The notes under the pieces were generated by a model. The model made no database searches, had not been told where the DNA came from, and saw nothing but the letters and a program-made list of their open reading frames with translations. Shown here piece after piece: positions 54,330 to 64,000 of a DNA stretch of 64,000 bases (positions are counted from its first letter, which is position 1; every line of letters begins with the position of its first letter). A program made the position numbers and the translations under genes. Origin of the DNA: Oxalobacteraceae bacterium AB_14 (lineage in GTDB: Bacteria; Pseudomonadota; Gammaproteobacteria; Burkholderiales; Burkholderiaceae_D). Location of the stretch: NCBI GenBank assembly GCA_000381565.1, contig KB906725.1, forward strand, positions 811,785 through 875,784. Direction: 5' to 3'.

Positions 54330-54512
54330 ACAACCTCTCCGGAATGCCTGTGTGTGCTTCAGACTAGCACGATTGCAGCCCGAAATCCGCCCGCACGCCA
54401 GACTTGCGGCAAACCGAACGTTTTTCCCCATGTGTGTTACTCTGGCGGACGGCCTTCGTTCGCCGTCCCCGCCCCCCCCGCCTAGCTGACGACTGGAACA
54501 AGGAATGTCTCC

Positions 54513-55237
54513 GTGCGTCTTAACGACCCCAACCAGAACCACCTGCTGGCCGCGCTGCTAGACGCCGAGTTCGCCCGCCTGTCGCCCTATCTTGAACCAA
54601 TCATGATGCGGCTGGGCGATGTGCTGTATGAATCCGGCGGCAAGCTCGATTACGTGTATTTTCCGACCTCGGCCATCGTCTCGCTGCACTACGTGCTGGA
54701 GAATGGCAGTTCGTCCGAGATCGCCGGCGTCGGCAACGAGGGCATCCTCGGCATCTCGCTGTTCATGGGCGGCAACACCACGCCCAGCCGCGCCGTGGTC
54801 CAGACCGCCGGCCATGGCTACCGCCTCAAGGCGCACATCCTGATGGAAGAGTTCAACCGCGCCGGGCCCGTGATGCGCCTGCTGCTGCGCTACACCCAGG
54901 CGCTGATCACCCAGATGTCGCAGACGGCGATCTGCAACCGCCATCACACGGTGGAACAGCAGCTGTGCCGCTGGCTGCTGCTGACGCTGGACCGCCTGCC
55001 GACCAGCGAACTGACCATGACCCAGGAACTGATCGCCAGCATGCTGGGCGTGCGGCGCGAAGGGGTGACGGTGGCGGCCGGCCGCTTGCAGGCCAACGGC
55101 TATATCAGCAACCGCCGCGGCCATATTTCCGTGCTGGACCGGGCCGGGCTGGAAGGCGACGTCTGCGAATGCTATGGCGTGGTCAAAAAAGAATTCGCGC
55201 GCCTGATGTCGGACGTGCACCAACGCCAGGGACTGAA

Positions 55238-55241
<4 letters not shown>
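54513..55241 (+). CDS. Crp/Fnr-family transcription regulator
   Basis: Cytosolic regulator of 242 residues: an N-terminal cyclic-nucleotide-binding-like beta barrel (about 15-140, with EIAGVGNEGILG) and a C-terminal helix-turn-helix (about 175-215, MTQELIASMLGVRREGVT). No cysteine cluster for Fnr-type iron-sulfur sensing is present at the N-terminus, so it is not a classical Fnr. GTG start with an AAGGAAT upstream. The stop overlaps the histidine kinase start by ATGA, so the three signalling genes form one coupled unit. Confidence 0.9.
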
Positions 55242-56952
<1,711 letters not shown>

Positions 56953-56956
<4 letters not shown>

Positions 56957-57765
56957 TCGATCCATCTGAAATACTCCGCGCCGAAATCCTGATCGTCGAC
57001 GACCAGGAAGCGAACGTCATGTTGCTGGAACAGATGCTGGCCAACGCCGGCTACACCAATGTCAGCAGCACGATGGACCCGTACACCGTGTGCGATCTGC
57101 ACCTGAAGCACCACTACGACCTGATCCTGCTGGACCTGCAAATGCCCGGCATGGACGGTTTCGCCGTGCTGGAAGCGCTCAAGGACATCGAGCCGGACGG
57201 CTACGTGCCGGTGCTGGTGGTGACGGCCCAGCCTAGCCACAAGCTGCGCGCGCTGCAGGCCGGCGCCAAGGACTTCGTCGGCAAGCCGTTCGAGCTGGTC
57301 GAGGTGGAGACGCGCATCCGCAATTTGCTGGAAGTGCGTCTGTTGCACCGCAAGCTGCAGCGCTACAACCAGCAGCTGGAATTCACGGTGCTGGAACGCA
57401 CGGCGCAGTTGCGCGCCAGCGAGGCGCGCTTCCAGCGCTTCGCCGAACTGTCGACCGACTGGTATTGGGAGCAGGATGTCGACGGCCACCTGACCAACTG
57501 GTTCGGGCCGGTGGCCGACATGGTGGGCATCGGCAGCAGCGACACCGGCGGCTGGGACGTGGCCGAGCATGCGCTGCTGCAATCGAACATCGCCGAGCGC
57601 AAGGCCTTCCTGGACTTCGTCTATAGCCGGACCATAGGCGGCGTGCGGCAATACCTGCAGGTCAGCGGCGAGCCCATGTTCGACGAGACCGGCCGCTTCG
57701 TCGGCTATCGCGGGGTCGGGCGCGACGTCACGGCCATGGCCGGCATGTTCGCCAAACCGGAGTAG
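56953..57765 (+). CDS. Response regulator with receiver and PAS domains, no output domain
   Basis: 270 residues. The receiver domain (about 10-125) has D16/D17 and the phospho-acceptor D61 (LLDLQMPGMDG); a coiled-coil linker follows (LHRKLQRYNQQLEFTVLERTAQLR), then a PAS/PAC-like domain (RFQRFAELSTDWYWEQ, GYRGVGRDVTA) to the C-terminus. No GGDEF, EAL or HTH follows, although such REC-PAS proteins usually continue into an effector. It may act by protein contact, or be a truncated version. The start overlaps the kinase stop (ATGA). Confidence 0.88.
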
Positions 57766-58009
57766 GGCCTGGCCGAGCGGTGAGTGGATGGCCCGCCGGC
57801 CGGCCGCGGCAGGACGCTTTCGGCACCTGTAAAGTGGTGCTGGCGCGCCAGTCCGGCGCCGCCGCCGCGCAACGCAAGCTGTGCCGCCAGTTGTCGTGTT
57901 CGTCGCGCGGGCGCTTTTGTTGGGTATAATCGCCGGATTGCCTGATCGCCGGACCGCAGCGTCTGCCTTCCGCGCCCGTCTCACCCTTCACTAGAAAAAA
58001 ATACTCTTC

Positions 58010-59635
58010 ATGGCATCTTCCAACGATAACGTCAGCATGGCGCTGTTCTGCGATTTTGAAAACGTGGCGCTCGGTGTGCGCGACGCCAACTACGACAAGT
58101 TCGACATCAAGCCGGTGCTGGAACGTCTGCTGCTCAAGGGCAGCATCGTGGTCAAGAAGGCGTATTGCGACTGGGACCGCTACAAGGGCTTCAAGGCCCC
58201 GATGCACGAGGCCAACTTCGAACTGATCGAAATCCCGCACGTGCGCCAGTCCGGCAAGAACTCGGCCGACATCCGCATGGTCGTCGACGCGCTCGACTTG
58301 TGCTACACCAAGTCGCACGTCGACACCTTCGTCATCATTTCCGGCGATTCCGATTTTTCGCCGCTGGTGTCCAAGCTGCGCGAGAACGCCAAGAAGGTGA
58401 TCGGCGTCGGCGTCAAGCAGTCGACCTCGGACCTGCTGGTGGCCAACTGCGACGAATTCATCTTCTATGACGACCTGGTGCGCGAGAGCCGCCGCGCCAA
58501 GCGCGAAGCGAGCCCGGAGGCCAAGCCGGCCGTCAAGCGTTCGCCGGAAGAGGAGCGCGTGCGGCGCGAAGAGATGGACAAGCGCCGCAACCAGGCGGTG
58601 GAAATCGCCGCCAACACCTTCGAGGCGCTGGTTTCCGAGCGCGGCGACAGCGGCAAGATCTGGGCCTCGGTGCTGAAAGAGGCGATCAAGCGCCGCAAGC
58701 CGGACTTCAGCGAGTCCTACTATGGCTTCCGCACCTTCGGCAACCTGATCGAGGAATGCAAGGCGCGCGGTTTGCTGGAATTCGGCCGTGACGAAAAATC
58801 CGGCGCCTATGTGTATCGCGGCGCCGGCGTGGCGACGCCGGGCGAATCGCCGGTGGACGGCGCGCCGGCCGAGGCGCAGGACGGCGGCAAGCAGGAATCG
58901 CGCCGCAGCCGCGGCCGTGGCCGCACCGCCGCCGAGCGCTTTGCCGAACGCCAGGCCGAGCGCCAGGCGCAGCAGGCACGCGCGGCAGGACAAACCGATG
59001 GCGACGAGGACGACGCCGAGCAGCCAGCGACCGGCTACGTCGAGCCGGAACAACTGGCCGGCCAGCCGGAAGCGCCTGTAGCATTTGACGCCTTTGAAGC
59101 GCCAGCGGCCGCAGCGGCAGGCGACGCCGAGCGCGGCCGTGGCCGTGGCCGCGGCAATCGCGGCGGCCGCAAGCAGGGCGAACGCCAGGGCCAGCAAGAT
59201 GCCGTGGCCGCAGCCGACGCGCCGGTGGTGGCGCAGGCCGAGGTCGAAGCGCCGGTCGCCGTCAGCGCGCCGGTGGTGGCCGACGAGGCACCGGCCAAGA
59301 AAAAGGGCGGCCCCAAACCGCCGGCACGCAAGCTGAAGGAGGCTGCCAAGCCGAAGGCCGACGCCGCGGCGCCTGCCAAGGGCGGCAAGAACGCGAAAAA
59401 CGTGCGTGGCGCCAAGGGCGCGGCGGCGGTCAACGGCGAACAGCCGGTGGCGGCGCCAACTCCGGCCGCGGTCGAAGCGGCCGCACCGGCGCCTGTGCCG
59501 GCATCGCTTCCGTCTGCTTCGGCCGAGTCCGAAGCCAAGCCGGCCGCCAAGCCTGCCAAGGCCAAGCCGGCCCGCAAGCCGGCCGCGCCGCGTGCGCCCC
59601 GTTCAGCCAAGGCGGCGGCCAAGACCGAGGAGTAA
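58010..59635 (+). CDS. NYN-domain protein with LOTUS/OST-HTH domain and long low-complexity tail
   Basis: 541 residues. The N-terminal NYN (PIN-like RNase) domain (about 1-150) has the acidic residues in FCDFENVALG and SGDSDFSPLV. A LOTUS-type winged helix follows (about 195-270; KIWASVLKEAIKRRKPDFSESYYGFRTF), a domain that binds RNA or G-quadruplexes. From about 280 to the end the sequence is Ala/Pro/Arg/Lys-rich, with RGRGRGNRGGRK-like and repetitive PAAKPAK-like stretches. A TATAAT box lies at 57925-57930. It is a good candidate for an RNA-processing or RNA-decay factor. Confidence 0.88.
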   Translation: MASSNDNVSMALFCDFENVALGVRDANYDKFDIKPVLERLLLKGSIVVKKAYCDWDRYKGFKAPMHEANFELIEIPHVRQSGKNSADIRMVVDALDLCYTKSHVDTFVIISGDSDFSPLVSKLRENAKKVIGVGVKQSTSDLLVANCDEFIFYDDLVRESRRAKREASPEAKPAVKRSPEEERVRREEMDKRRNQAVEIAANTFEALVSERGDSGKIWASVLKEAIKRRKPDFSESYYGFRTFGNLIEECKARGLLEFGRDEKSGAYVYRGAGVATPGESPVDGAPAEAQDGGKQESRRSRGRGRTAAERFAERQAERQAQQARAAGQTDGDEDDAEQPATGYVEPEQLAGQPEAPVAFDAFEAPAAAAAGDAERGRGRGRGNRGGRKQGERQGQQDAVAAADAPVVAQAEVEAPVAVSAPVVADEAPAKKKGGPKPPARKLKEAAKPKADAAAPAKGGKNAKNVRGAKGAAAVNGEQPVAAPTPAAVEAAAPAPVPASLPSASAESEAKPAAKPAKAKPARKPAAPRAPRSAKAAAKTEE

Positions 59636-59650
59636 TCCCGGACGGGGAGC

Positions 59651-59672
59651 GGCGGGCCGCCAGCGGCCCGCC
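59651..59672 (+). terminator. GC-rich hairpin after NYN gene
   Basis: GGCGGGCCGC (59651-59660) pairs with GCGGCCCGCC (59663-59672). It lacks a T-run, so it may be a pause or RNA-stability hairpin. A TATAAT box for the next gene follows at 59696-59701. Confidence 0.5.
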
Positions 59673-59738
59673 GCCGGTGCCCGCGCGCTTAATCGTATAA
59701 TGGCAATGTTTTTATCTGCCTAACGACTGGTGCCGAGC

Positions 59739-60590
59739 ATGCCCATCCTCTCCGAAATCACGCTGTATCCGATCAAATCCTGCGGCGGCATCTCCCTGCA
59801 GGAAGCCACGCTCACCGTCACCGGCCTGATGACCGCGCAGATCTACGACCGCGAATGGATGGTGGTCGACGGCGCCGGCGTCTGCCTGACCCAGCGCGAA
59901 CATCCGCGCATGGCGCTGATCACCCCCAGCCTCAAGGGCAGCACGCTGGAACTGCGCGCGCCCGGCATGCTGCGCCTGGAAATCCCGCTCGACCTGCCCG
60001 ATCCCGAGCAGGCGCCCACCCTCACCACCCAGGTCTGGGACGACACCGTGCTGGCCTACGACTGCGACGCGCTGACCGCCGAGTGGTTCAGCCAGGCGAT
60101 CGGCGTACCCTGCCGCCTGGCGCGCTTCCACGCCAAGGCCGAACGCGCCGTCAGCCGGAAGTGGACCGGCGGCGTGGCCGCCACCACCATGTTCTCGGAC
60201 GGCTACCCGATGCTGGTGGCCGGCGCCGCCTCGCTGGACGATCTCAACGACAAGCTGCGCCACGCCGGCCGCGACGCCATCCCGATGAACCGCTTCCGTC
60301 CCAACCTGGTCGTGGCCGGCATCGAAGCGTTCGAAGAGGACTATGTCGACACGTTCCAGCTGGGCGATGCGCTGCTGAAACCGGTCAAGCCCTGCTCGCG
60401 TTGCCCCATGCCGTCGGTCGACCAGGCCACCGGCCAGTTCGGTCCCGATCCGCTGGACCTGATGCAAGGCTACCGCGCCAAGCCGGAGCTGGACGGCGCC
60501 CTGTGCTTCGGCATGAACAGCGTGCTGGTCGCGGGAGAGGGCCAGCAAGTGCGGGTTGGGCAGGAAATCGTCGTTACCTTGGCGTTTTAA
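59739..60590 (+). CDS. MOSC domain-containing protein
   Basis: Putative molybdenum-cofactor-binding oxidoreductase of the YcbX/mARC group. An N-terminal beta-barrel domain (about 1-110) is followed by the MOSC domain; the conserved cysteine motif CSRCPMPSVD, near residue 225, is the predicted Mo ligand region. It is 283 residues. ATG at 59739 is preferred over an upstream GTG at 59730 because it gives the usual MPILSEITLYPIKSCGG start. TATAAT at 59696-59701 is a likely -10 box. The gene stands alone. Confidence 0.9.
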   Translation: MPILSEITLYPIKSCGGISLQEATLTVTGLMTAQIYDREWMVVDGAGVCLTQREHPRMALITPSLKGSTLELRAPGMLRLEIPLDLPDPEQAPTLTTQVWDDTVLAYDCDALTAEWFSQAIGVPCRLARFHAKAERAVSRKWTGGVAATTMFSDGYPMLVAGAASLDDLNDKLRHAGRDAIPMNRFRPNLVVAGIEAFEEDYVDTFQLGDALLKPVKPCSRCPMPSVDQATGQFGPDPLDLMQGYRAKPELDGALCFGMNSVLVAGEGQQVRVGQEIVVTLAF

Positions 60591-60670
60591 CGCAGCTAGC
60601 CATTCCCAAGCGCTAAAACTTGGCGTAATGTGACAGCTGGCATGAAACTAGCTGATGAGTAAGGGCATAT

Positions 60671-61849
60671 ATGACGCAAACTGCAAGCGGCAAGTTCTCG
60701 CCGCAGACCGACCACGCCGCGCGCGCGGTGGATCTGGCGGCCGAAAACCAGGCCCTGCGTGCGCGCATGGCCTACCTGCTGGAGCAGGCCGAGCGCAACC
60801 ACTCGATCATGACCCGCCACCAGGCGTTCGACCTGGACATCGTCAGCGCCGCCAATTTCCCCGAACTGATCAGCACCATCTTCCGCGTGCTGCCGGTGAT
60901 CTCCGAGCTCGACAGCGTGACCCTGACCCTGATCGACGAAGACGCCGACATCCGCACCGTCATGGCCAAGCTGGACGTGGTGTTCGCCGACTTCCCGGAA
61001 CTGATCTTCGTTGAAACGCTCGACGAGCTGGGCTTCGACCTCGGCCAGCGCAACGCCTACACGCCGACGCCCAAGCCGCTGCTGGGCATGTACGACGCGC
61101 GGCGCCATGCGACGCCGTTCCCGCAGCCGCCGGCCGGGTTGCAAAGCGTGGCGCTGGTGCCGCTGCTGCGCAACAAGCGCATCATCGGCTGCCTCAACCT
61201 GGGCAGCTGCGACCCGACCCGCTTCACGCCCAGCCTGGGCACGGATTTCATCGAGCACATGGCGTCGATCATCGCCATCTGCCTGGAAAACGTCATCAGC
61301 AACGAGATGCTCAAGTACATCGGCCTGACCGATTCGCTGACCGGCGTCTACAACCGGCGCTATATCGACCGGCGCTTGCTGGAAGAGATCGCGCGCGCGC
61401 GGCGCCAGCAGTATCCGATCTCCTTCATGTACATCGACATCGACCATTTCAAGCGCGTCAACGACACCGTCGGCCACGGCGGCGGCGACGACGTGCTGCG
61501 CGAAGTGGCGACCCGCATCAAGAACGAGCTGCGCACCTCGGACGCGCTGGCGCGTTTCGGCGGCGAGGAATTCGTCGTGCTGCTGATCGACGCCAACCTG
61601 GAGAGCGCCGCCTTCGTGGCCGAGCGCATCCGCGCCAGCGTGGCCGGCAGCATGATCGCCCTGTCGCAGGAATTGCAGTTGTCGGTGACGGTGTCGATCG
61701 GCGTGGCCTGTTTGAATCCGGGCGAAGCCGAAGGCGATCCGGCGGCCGTCGCGCGCGCCTGGGTGGCGCACGCCGACACGCTGCTGTACGTCGCCAAGGA
61801 AAGCGGCCGCAACCGAGTGGTCAGCCGCGATCCGGCCGAGCAAGCCTGA
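60671..61849 (+). CDS. GGDEF diguanylate cyclase with N-terminal sensor domain
   Basis: Synthesises cyclic di-GMP. 392 residues: a coiled-coil start (about 15-45), a GAF/DUF484-like sensor domain (about 50-205) and a GGDEF domain (about 215-385). The active site GGEEF (297-301) is intact and the inhibitory site RTSD (288-291) lies five residues upstream, so product inhibition is expected. It is cytosolic, with no transmembrane segment. It could feed c-di-GMP to the type IV pilus or polysaccharide genes, but no link is visible. Confidence 0.94.
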   Translation: MTQTASGKFSPQTDHAARAVDLAAENQALRARMAYLLEQAERNHSIMTRHQAFDLDIVSAANFPELISTIFRVLPVISELDSVTLTLIDEDADIRTVMAKLDVVFADFPELIFVETLDELGFDLGQRNAYTPTPKPLLGMYDARRHATPFPQPPAGLQSVALVPLLRNKRIIGCLNLGSCDPTRFTPSLGTDFIEHMASIIAICLENVISNEMLKYIGLTDSLTGVYNRRYIDRRLLEEIARARRQQYPISFMYIDIDHFKRVNDTVGHGGGDDVLREVATRIKNELRTSDALARFGGEEFVVLLIDANLESAAFVAERIRASVAGSMIALSQELQLSVTVSIGVACLNPGEAEGDPAAVARAWVAHADTLLYVAKESGRNRVVSRDPAEQA

Positions 61850-61860
61850 TAAGCCGAGCC

Positions 61861-61962
61861 GTCATTCCCGCGTAAGCGGGAATCCATAGAACGCTTGCCT
61901 CGGACACTCAGCATGGATACCCGCCCGCGCGGGAAGTCACTTGCCCCAGTGGGGCAAGTGAC
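61861..61962. repeat. REP-like palindrome cluster
   Basis: ATTCCCGC/GCGGGAAT (61864-61871/61876-61883) forms the first hairpin, followed by an inverted copy with GGATACCCGCCCGCGCGGGAAG, and then a perfect hairpin GTCACTTGCCCC/GGGGCAAGTGAC (61936-61947/61951-61962). They lie between the convergent GGDEF and Kef-type genes and probably end both transcripts. The first core is like the repeat at 741. Confidence 0.6.
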
Positions 61963-61966
61963 AATG

Positions 61967-63949
61967 CTAGCGCAGCAGGCGCTGCTCGGCGCGGTTGACG
62001 GCGTCGGCGGCGCCACGCAGCACCACCACATCGCCCGCCTCCAGCACCAGCTCGGGCGTCACCTCCAGCCGGCCTTTGCCGCGCCGGATGCTGCTCACGA
62101 CGGCGCCCGCGCCGGCCACGTCGATCTCGCCCAGGGACTTGCCCACGCTGACCGCGCTGCCGCTCAAGGTGACCGAATGCAGCCGCTCCAGGTCGGCCTC
62201 TTCGCCGGCGTCGCTGGCGCCGTGGAAGTAGCCGCGCAGCGAGGCGTAGCGCTCCTCGCGCGCCGTCTGCACCCGGTGCACCACGCGCCGCAAGGGCACG
62301 CCCAGCATCACCAGCGCGTGCGAGGCCAGCATCAGGCTGCCCTCCATCAGCTCCGGCACCACTTCCGCCGCGCCGGCCGCTTTCAGCCGGTCGAGGTCGG
62401 TGTCGTCGTGGGAGCGCACGATCACCGGCAGGGCCGGCGCCAGCTCGTGCACCAGGTGCAGCACCTTCAGCGCCGACGCCGTGCTGGCGTAGGTGATCAC
62501 CACCGCGCTGGCGCGGTAGATGCCGGCCGCGACCAGGCTCTCGCGCCGCGCCGCGTCGCCGTAGGACACGTGGCGGCCGGCGCTCTGCGCCTCCTGCACC
62601 CGCTCCGGGTCCAGGTCCAGCGCGTGGTAGTCGATCTGCTCTTCGCCCAGCAAGGTCGCCAGGCTTTGCCCGCTGCGGCCGAAGCCGCACACGATCACGT
62701 GCTTGTTGGTCGACATGGTGCGGCTGGCGATCTTGGTCAGCGCCAGCGACTGCATCATCCACTCGTTGCTGGACACCTTCATGACGATCTGGTCCGACTT
62801 GGAGATGATGAACGGCGCCACCAGCATCGACAGCACCATCGACGCCAGCACCACCTGGATGATGAACGGGTCCATCAGGTGGTTGCCGCCCGCCAGGTTC
62901 AGCAGCACGAAGCCGAACTCGCCCGCCTGCGCCAGCGCCAGGCCGGTGCGCATCGACACGCCGTCGGAGGCGCCGAACAGCTTGGCCAGGCCGGCGATCA
63001 GCGCGAACTTCAGCAGCACCGGTCCGGCCAGCAGCACCAGCACCAGCCACCAGTGCGCCAGCACCATCTGCACATTGAGCAGCATGCCGATGGTGATGAA
63101 GAACAGTCCCAGCAGCACGTCGCGGAAGGGCTTGATGTCCTCTTCCACCTGGTGCTTGTATTCGGTCTCGGAAATGAGCATGCCGGCCACGAAGGCGCCC
63201 AGCGCGAGCGACAGGCCGGCGCGCTCGGTGATCCAGGCCGCGCCCAGCGTGATCAACAGCAGGTTCAGCATGAACAGCTCCTGCGAGCGCCGCTTGACCA
63301 CGATGGTGAACCAGCCGCGCACCAGCTTCTGGCCGAAGAACAGCAGCAGCGCCAGCACGATCACGGCCTTGACGCCGGCCCAGGCCAGGGTCTCGGCCAG
63401 CGCGTCCGGCCGTTGGCCCAGCGAGGGGATCAGGATCAGCAGCGGCACCACGGCCAGATCCTGGAACAGCAGGATGCCGATGATCTTGCGGCCGTGCTCG
63501 CTCTCCAGTTCCAGCCGCTCGGTCAGCATTTTTGACACGATGGCGGTCGACGACATGGCCAGCGCGCCGCCCAGCGCGAACGAGGCTTGCCAGCCGATGT
63601 GGATGCCCGACGGCAGTTGGGTGGCGATGGCCCAGCCGAACAGCATGGTGGCGACGATGGTCAGCACCACCTGCGCCATGCCCAGCCCGAACACGATGCC
63701 GCGCATGGCCATCAGCTTGGGCAGGGAGAACTCCAGCCCGATGGAGAACATCAGGAACACCACGCCGAATTCGGCCAGCGAGTGGAACGCTTCGCTAGCC
63801 TCGGCCAGGCCCAGCGCGTGGGGGCCGATCAGGATGCCGACCGCCAGGTAGCCCAGCATCGGCGGCAAGTGCATCATGCGGAAGGCGACGACGCCCAGCA
63901 CCGCGCTCCCCAATAACAACAATGTTAATTCCAAAGGTGAAAACGTCAT
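61967..63949 (-). CDS. Monovalent cation:proton antiporter (CPA2, KefB/KefC-like)
   Basis: Potassium or sodium/proton antiporter of 660 residues. The N-terminal region has about twelve transmembrane segments (to about 390), followed by an RCK N-terminal domain with the NAD-binding GFGRSGQSLA (about 412-425) and a TrkA_C domain at the C-terminus (about 575-655). This is the YbaL/KefC domain order; glutathione regulation is not evident from sequence. The start at 63949 begins MTFSPLELTLL. Only 51 bp of upstream DNA are in the window. Confidence 0.93.
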   Translation of the reverse strand: MTFSPLELTLLLLGSAVLGVVAFRMMHLPPMLGYLAVGILIGPHALGLAEASEAFHSLAEFGVVFLMFSIGLEFSLPKLMAMRGIVFGLGMAQVVLTIVATMLFGWAIATQLPSGIHIGWQASFALGGALAMSSTAIVSKMLTERLELESEHGRKIIGILLFQDLAVVPLLILIPSLGQRPDALAETLAWAGVKAVIVLALLLFFGQKLVRGWFTIVVKRRSQELFMLNLLLITLGAAWITERAGLSLALGAFVAGMLISETEYKHQVEEDIKPFRDVLLGLFFITIGMLLNVQMVLAHWWLVLVLLAGPVLLKFALIAGLAKLFGASDGVSMRTGLALAQAGEFGFVLLNLAGGNHLMDPFIIQVVLASMVLSMLVAPFIISKSDQIVMKVSSNEWMMQSLALTKIASRTMSTNKHVIVCGFGRSGQSLATLLGEEQIDYHALDLDPERVQEAQSAGRHVSYGDAARRESLVAAGIYRASAVVITYASTASALKVLHLVHELAPALPVIVRSHDDTDLDRLKAAGAAEVVPELMEGSLMLASHALVMLGVPLRRVVHRVQTAREERYASLRGYFHGASDAGEEADLERLHSVTLSGSAVSVGKSLGEIDVAGAGAVVSSIRRGKGRLEVTPELVLEAGDVVVLRGAADAVNRAEQRLLR

Positions 63950-64000
63950 ATCAACATAGCCAGTGTTTTTGATTAAAAGCGATAATTTCGTTGTTTGTGG

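Overview
The window is high-GC chromosomal DNA that fits a betaproteobacterium of the family Oxalobacteraceae (Massilia/Duganella/Janthinobacterium-like). This is inferred from protein character and gene order: System II cytochrome c biogenesis beside a cytochrome c4, mrcA divergent from pilMNOPQ followed by aroK-aroB, and lolB-ispE-tRNA-Gln-prs-rplY-pth. No search was run, so the genus is not fixed.

Region by region: 1-6.8 kb holds the end of an M1-peptidase/ABC permease-type protein, hemB and yihA on the minus strand, then a dihaem cytochrome c4 and the resB/ccsB haem-export pair. 6.8-11.4 kb has msrPQ (periplasmic methionine sulfoxide repair), a frameshifted Rpn-family nuclease gene, lptM-lysA, and cyaY. 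11.4-24.8 kb has PBP1A, the type IV pilus operon pilMNOPQ, a large Ig-like lipoprotein with a calcium-loop-like segment, a fused aroK-aroB reading frame, dgt, and a small coiled-coil membrane protein. 24.8-28.7 kb is mutM, a dynamin-like GTPase and mutY on one strand. 28.7-35.1 kb is an almost perfect palindromic repeat element, a TPR lipoprotein, and the core block lolB-ispE-tRNA-Gln-prs-rplY-pth.

35.1-50.0 kb lies between pth and ychF, which are commonly neighbours in related bacteria, so it looks like an accessory block: an M20 amidohydrolase, a coupled DUF3999/DUF2339 pair, a DUF885 metallopeptidase, an MHS-type transporter, an acyltransferase, a histidine-rich membrane protein of unknown function, a SUMF1-type protein, and a LytTR/LytS two-component pair. 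50.0-54.1 kb is ychF, an unrecognised gene with a TTG start, and a degraded defence scar in which an Abi fragment and an internally deleted hsdR sit against the broken 5' end of a SnoaL-like gene.

54.1-64.0 kb is mainly signalling and housekeeping: a Crp-like regulator translationally coupled to a hybrid histidine kinase and a REC-PAS response regulator, a NYN-LOTUS RNA-binding/nuclease-type protein with a long low-complexity tail, a MOSC protein, a diguanylate cyclase with an inhibitory site, a REP-like palindrome cluster, and a Kef-type potassium/proton antiporter. One tRNA gene was found. No rRNA, CRISPR array, intact prophage or intact insertion sequence was seen.
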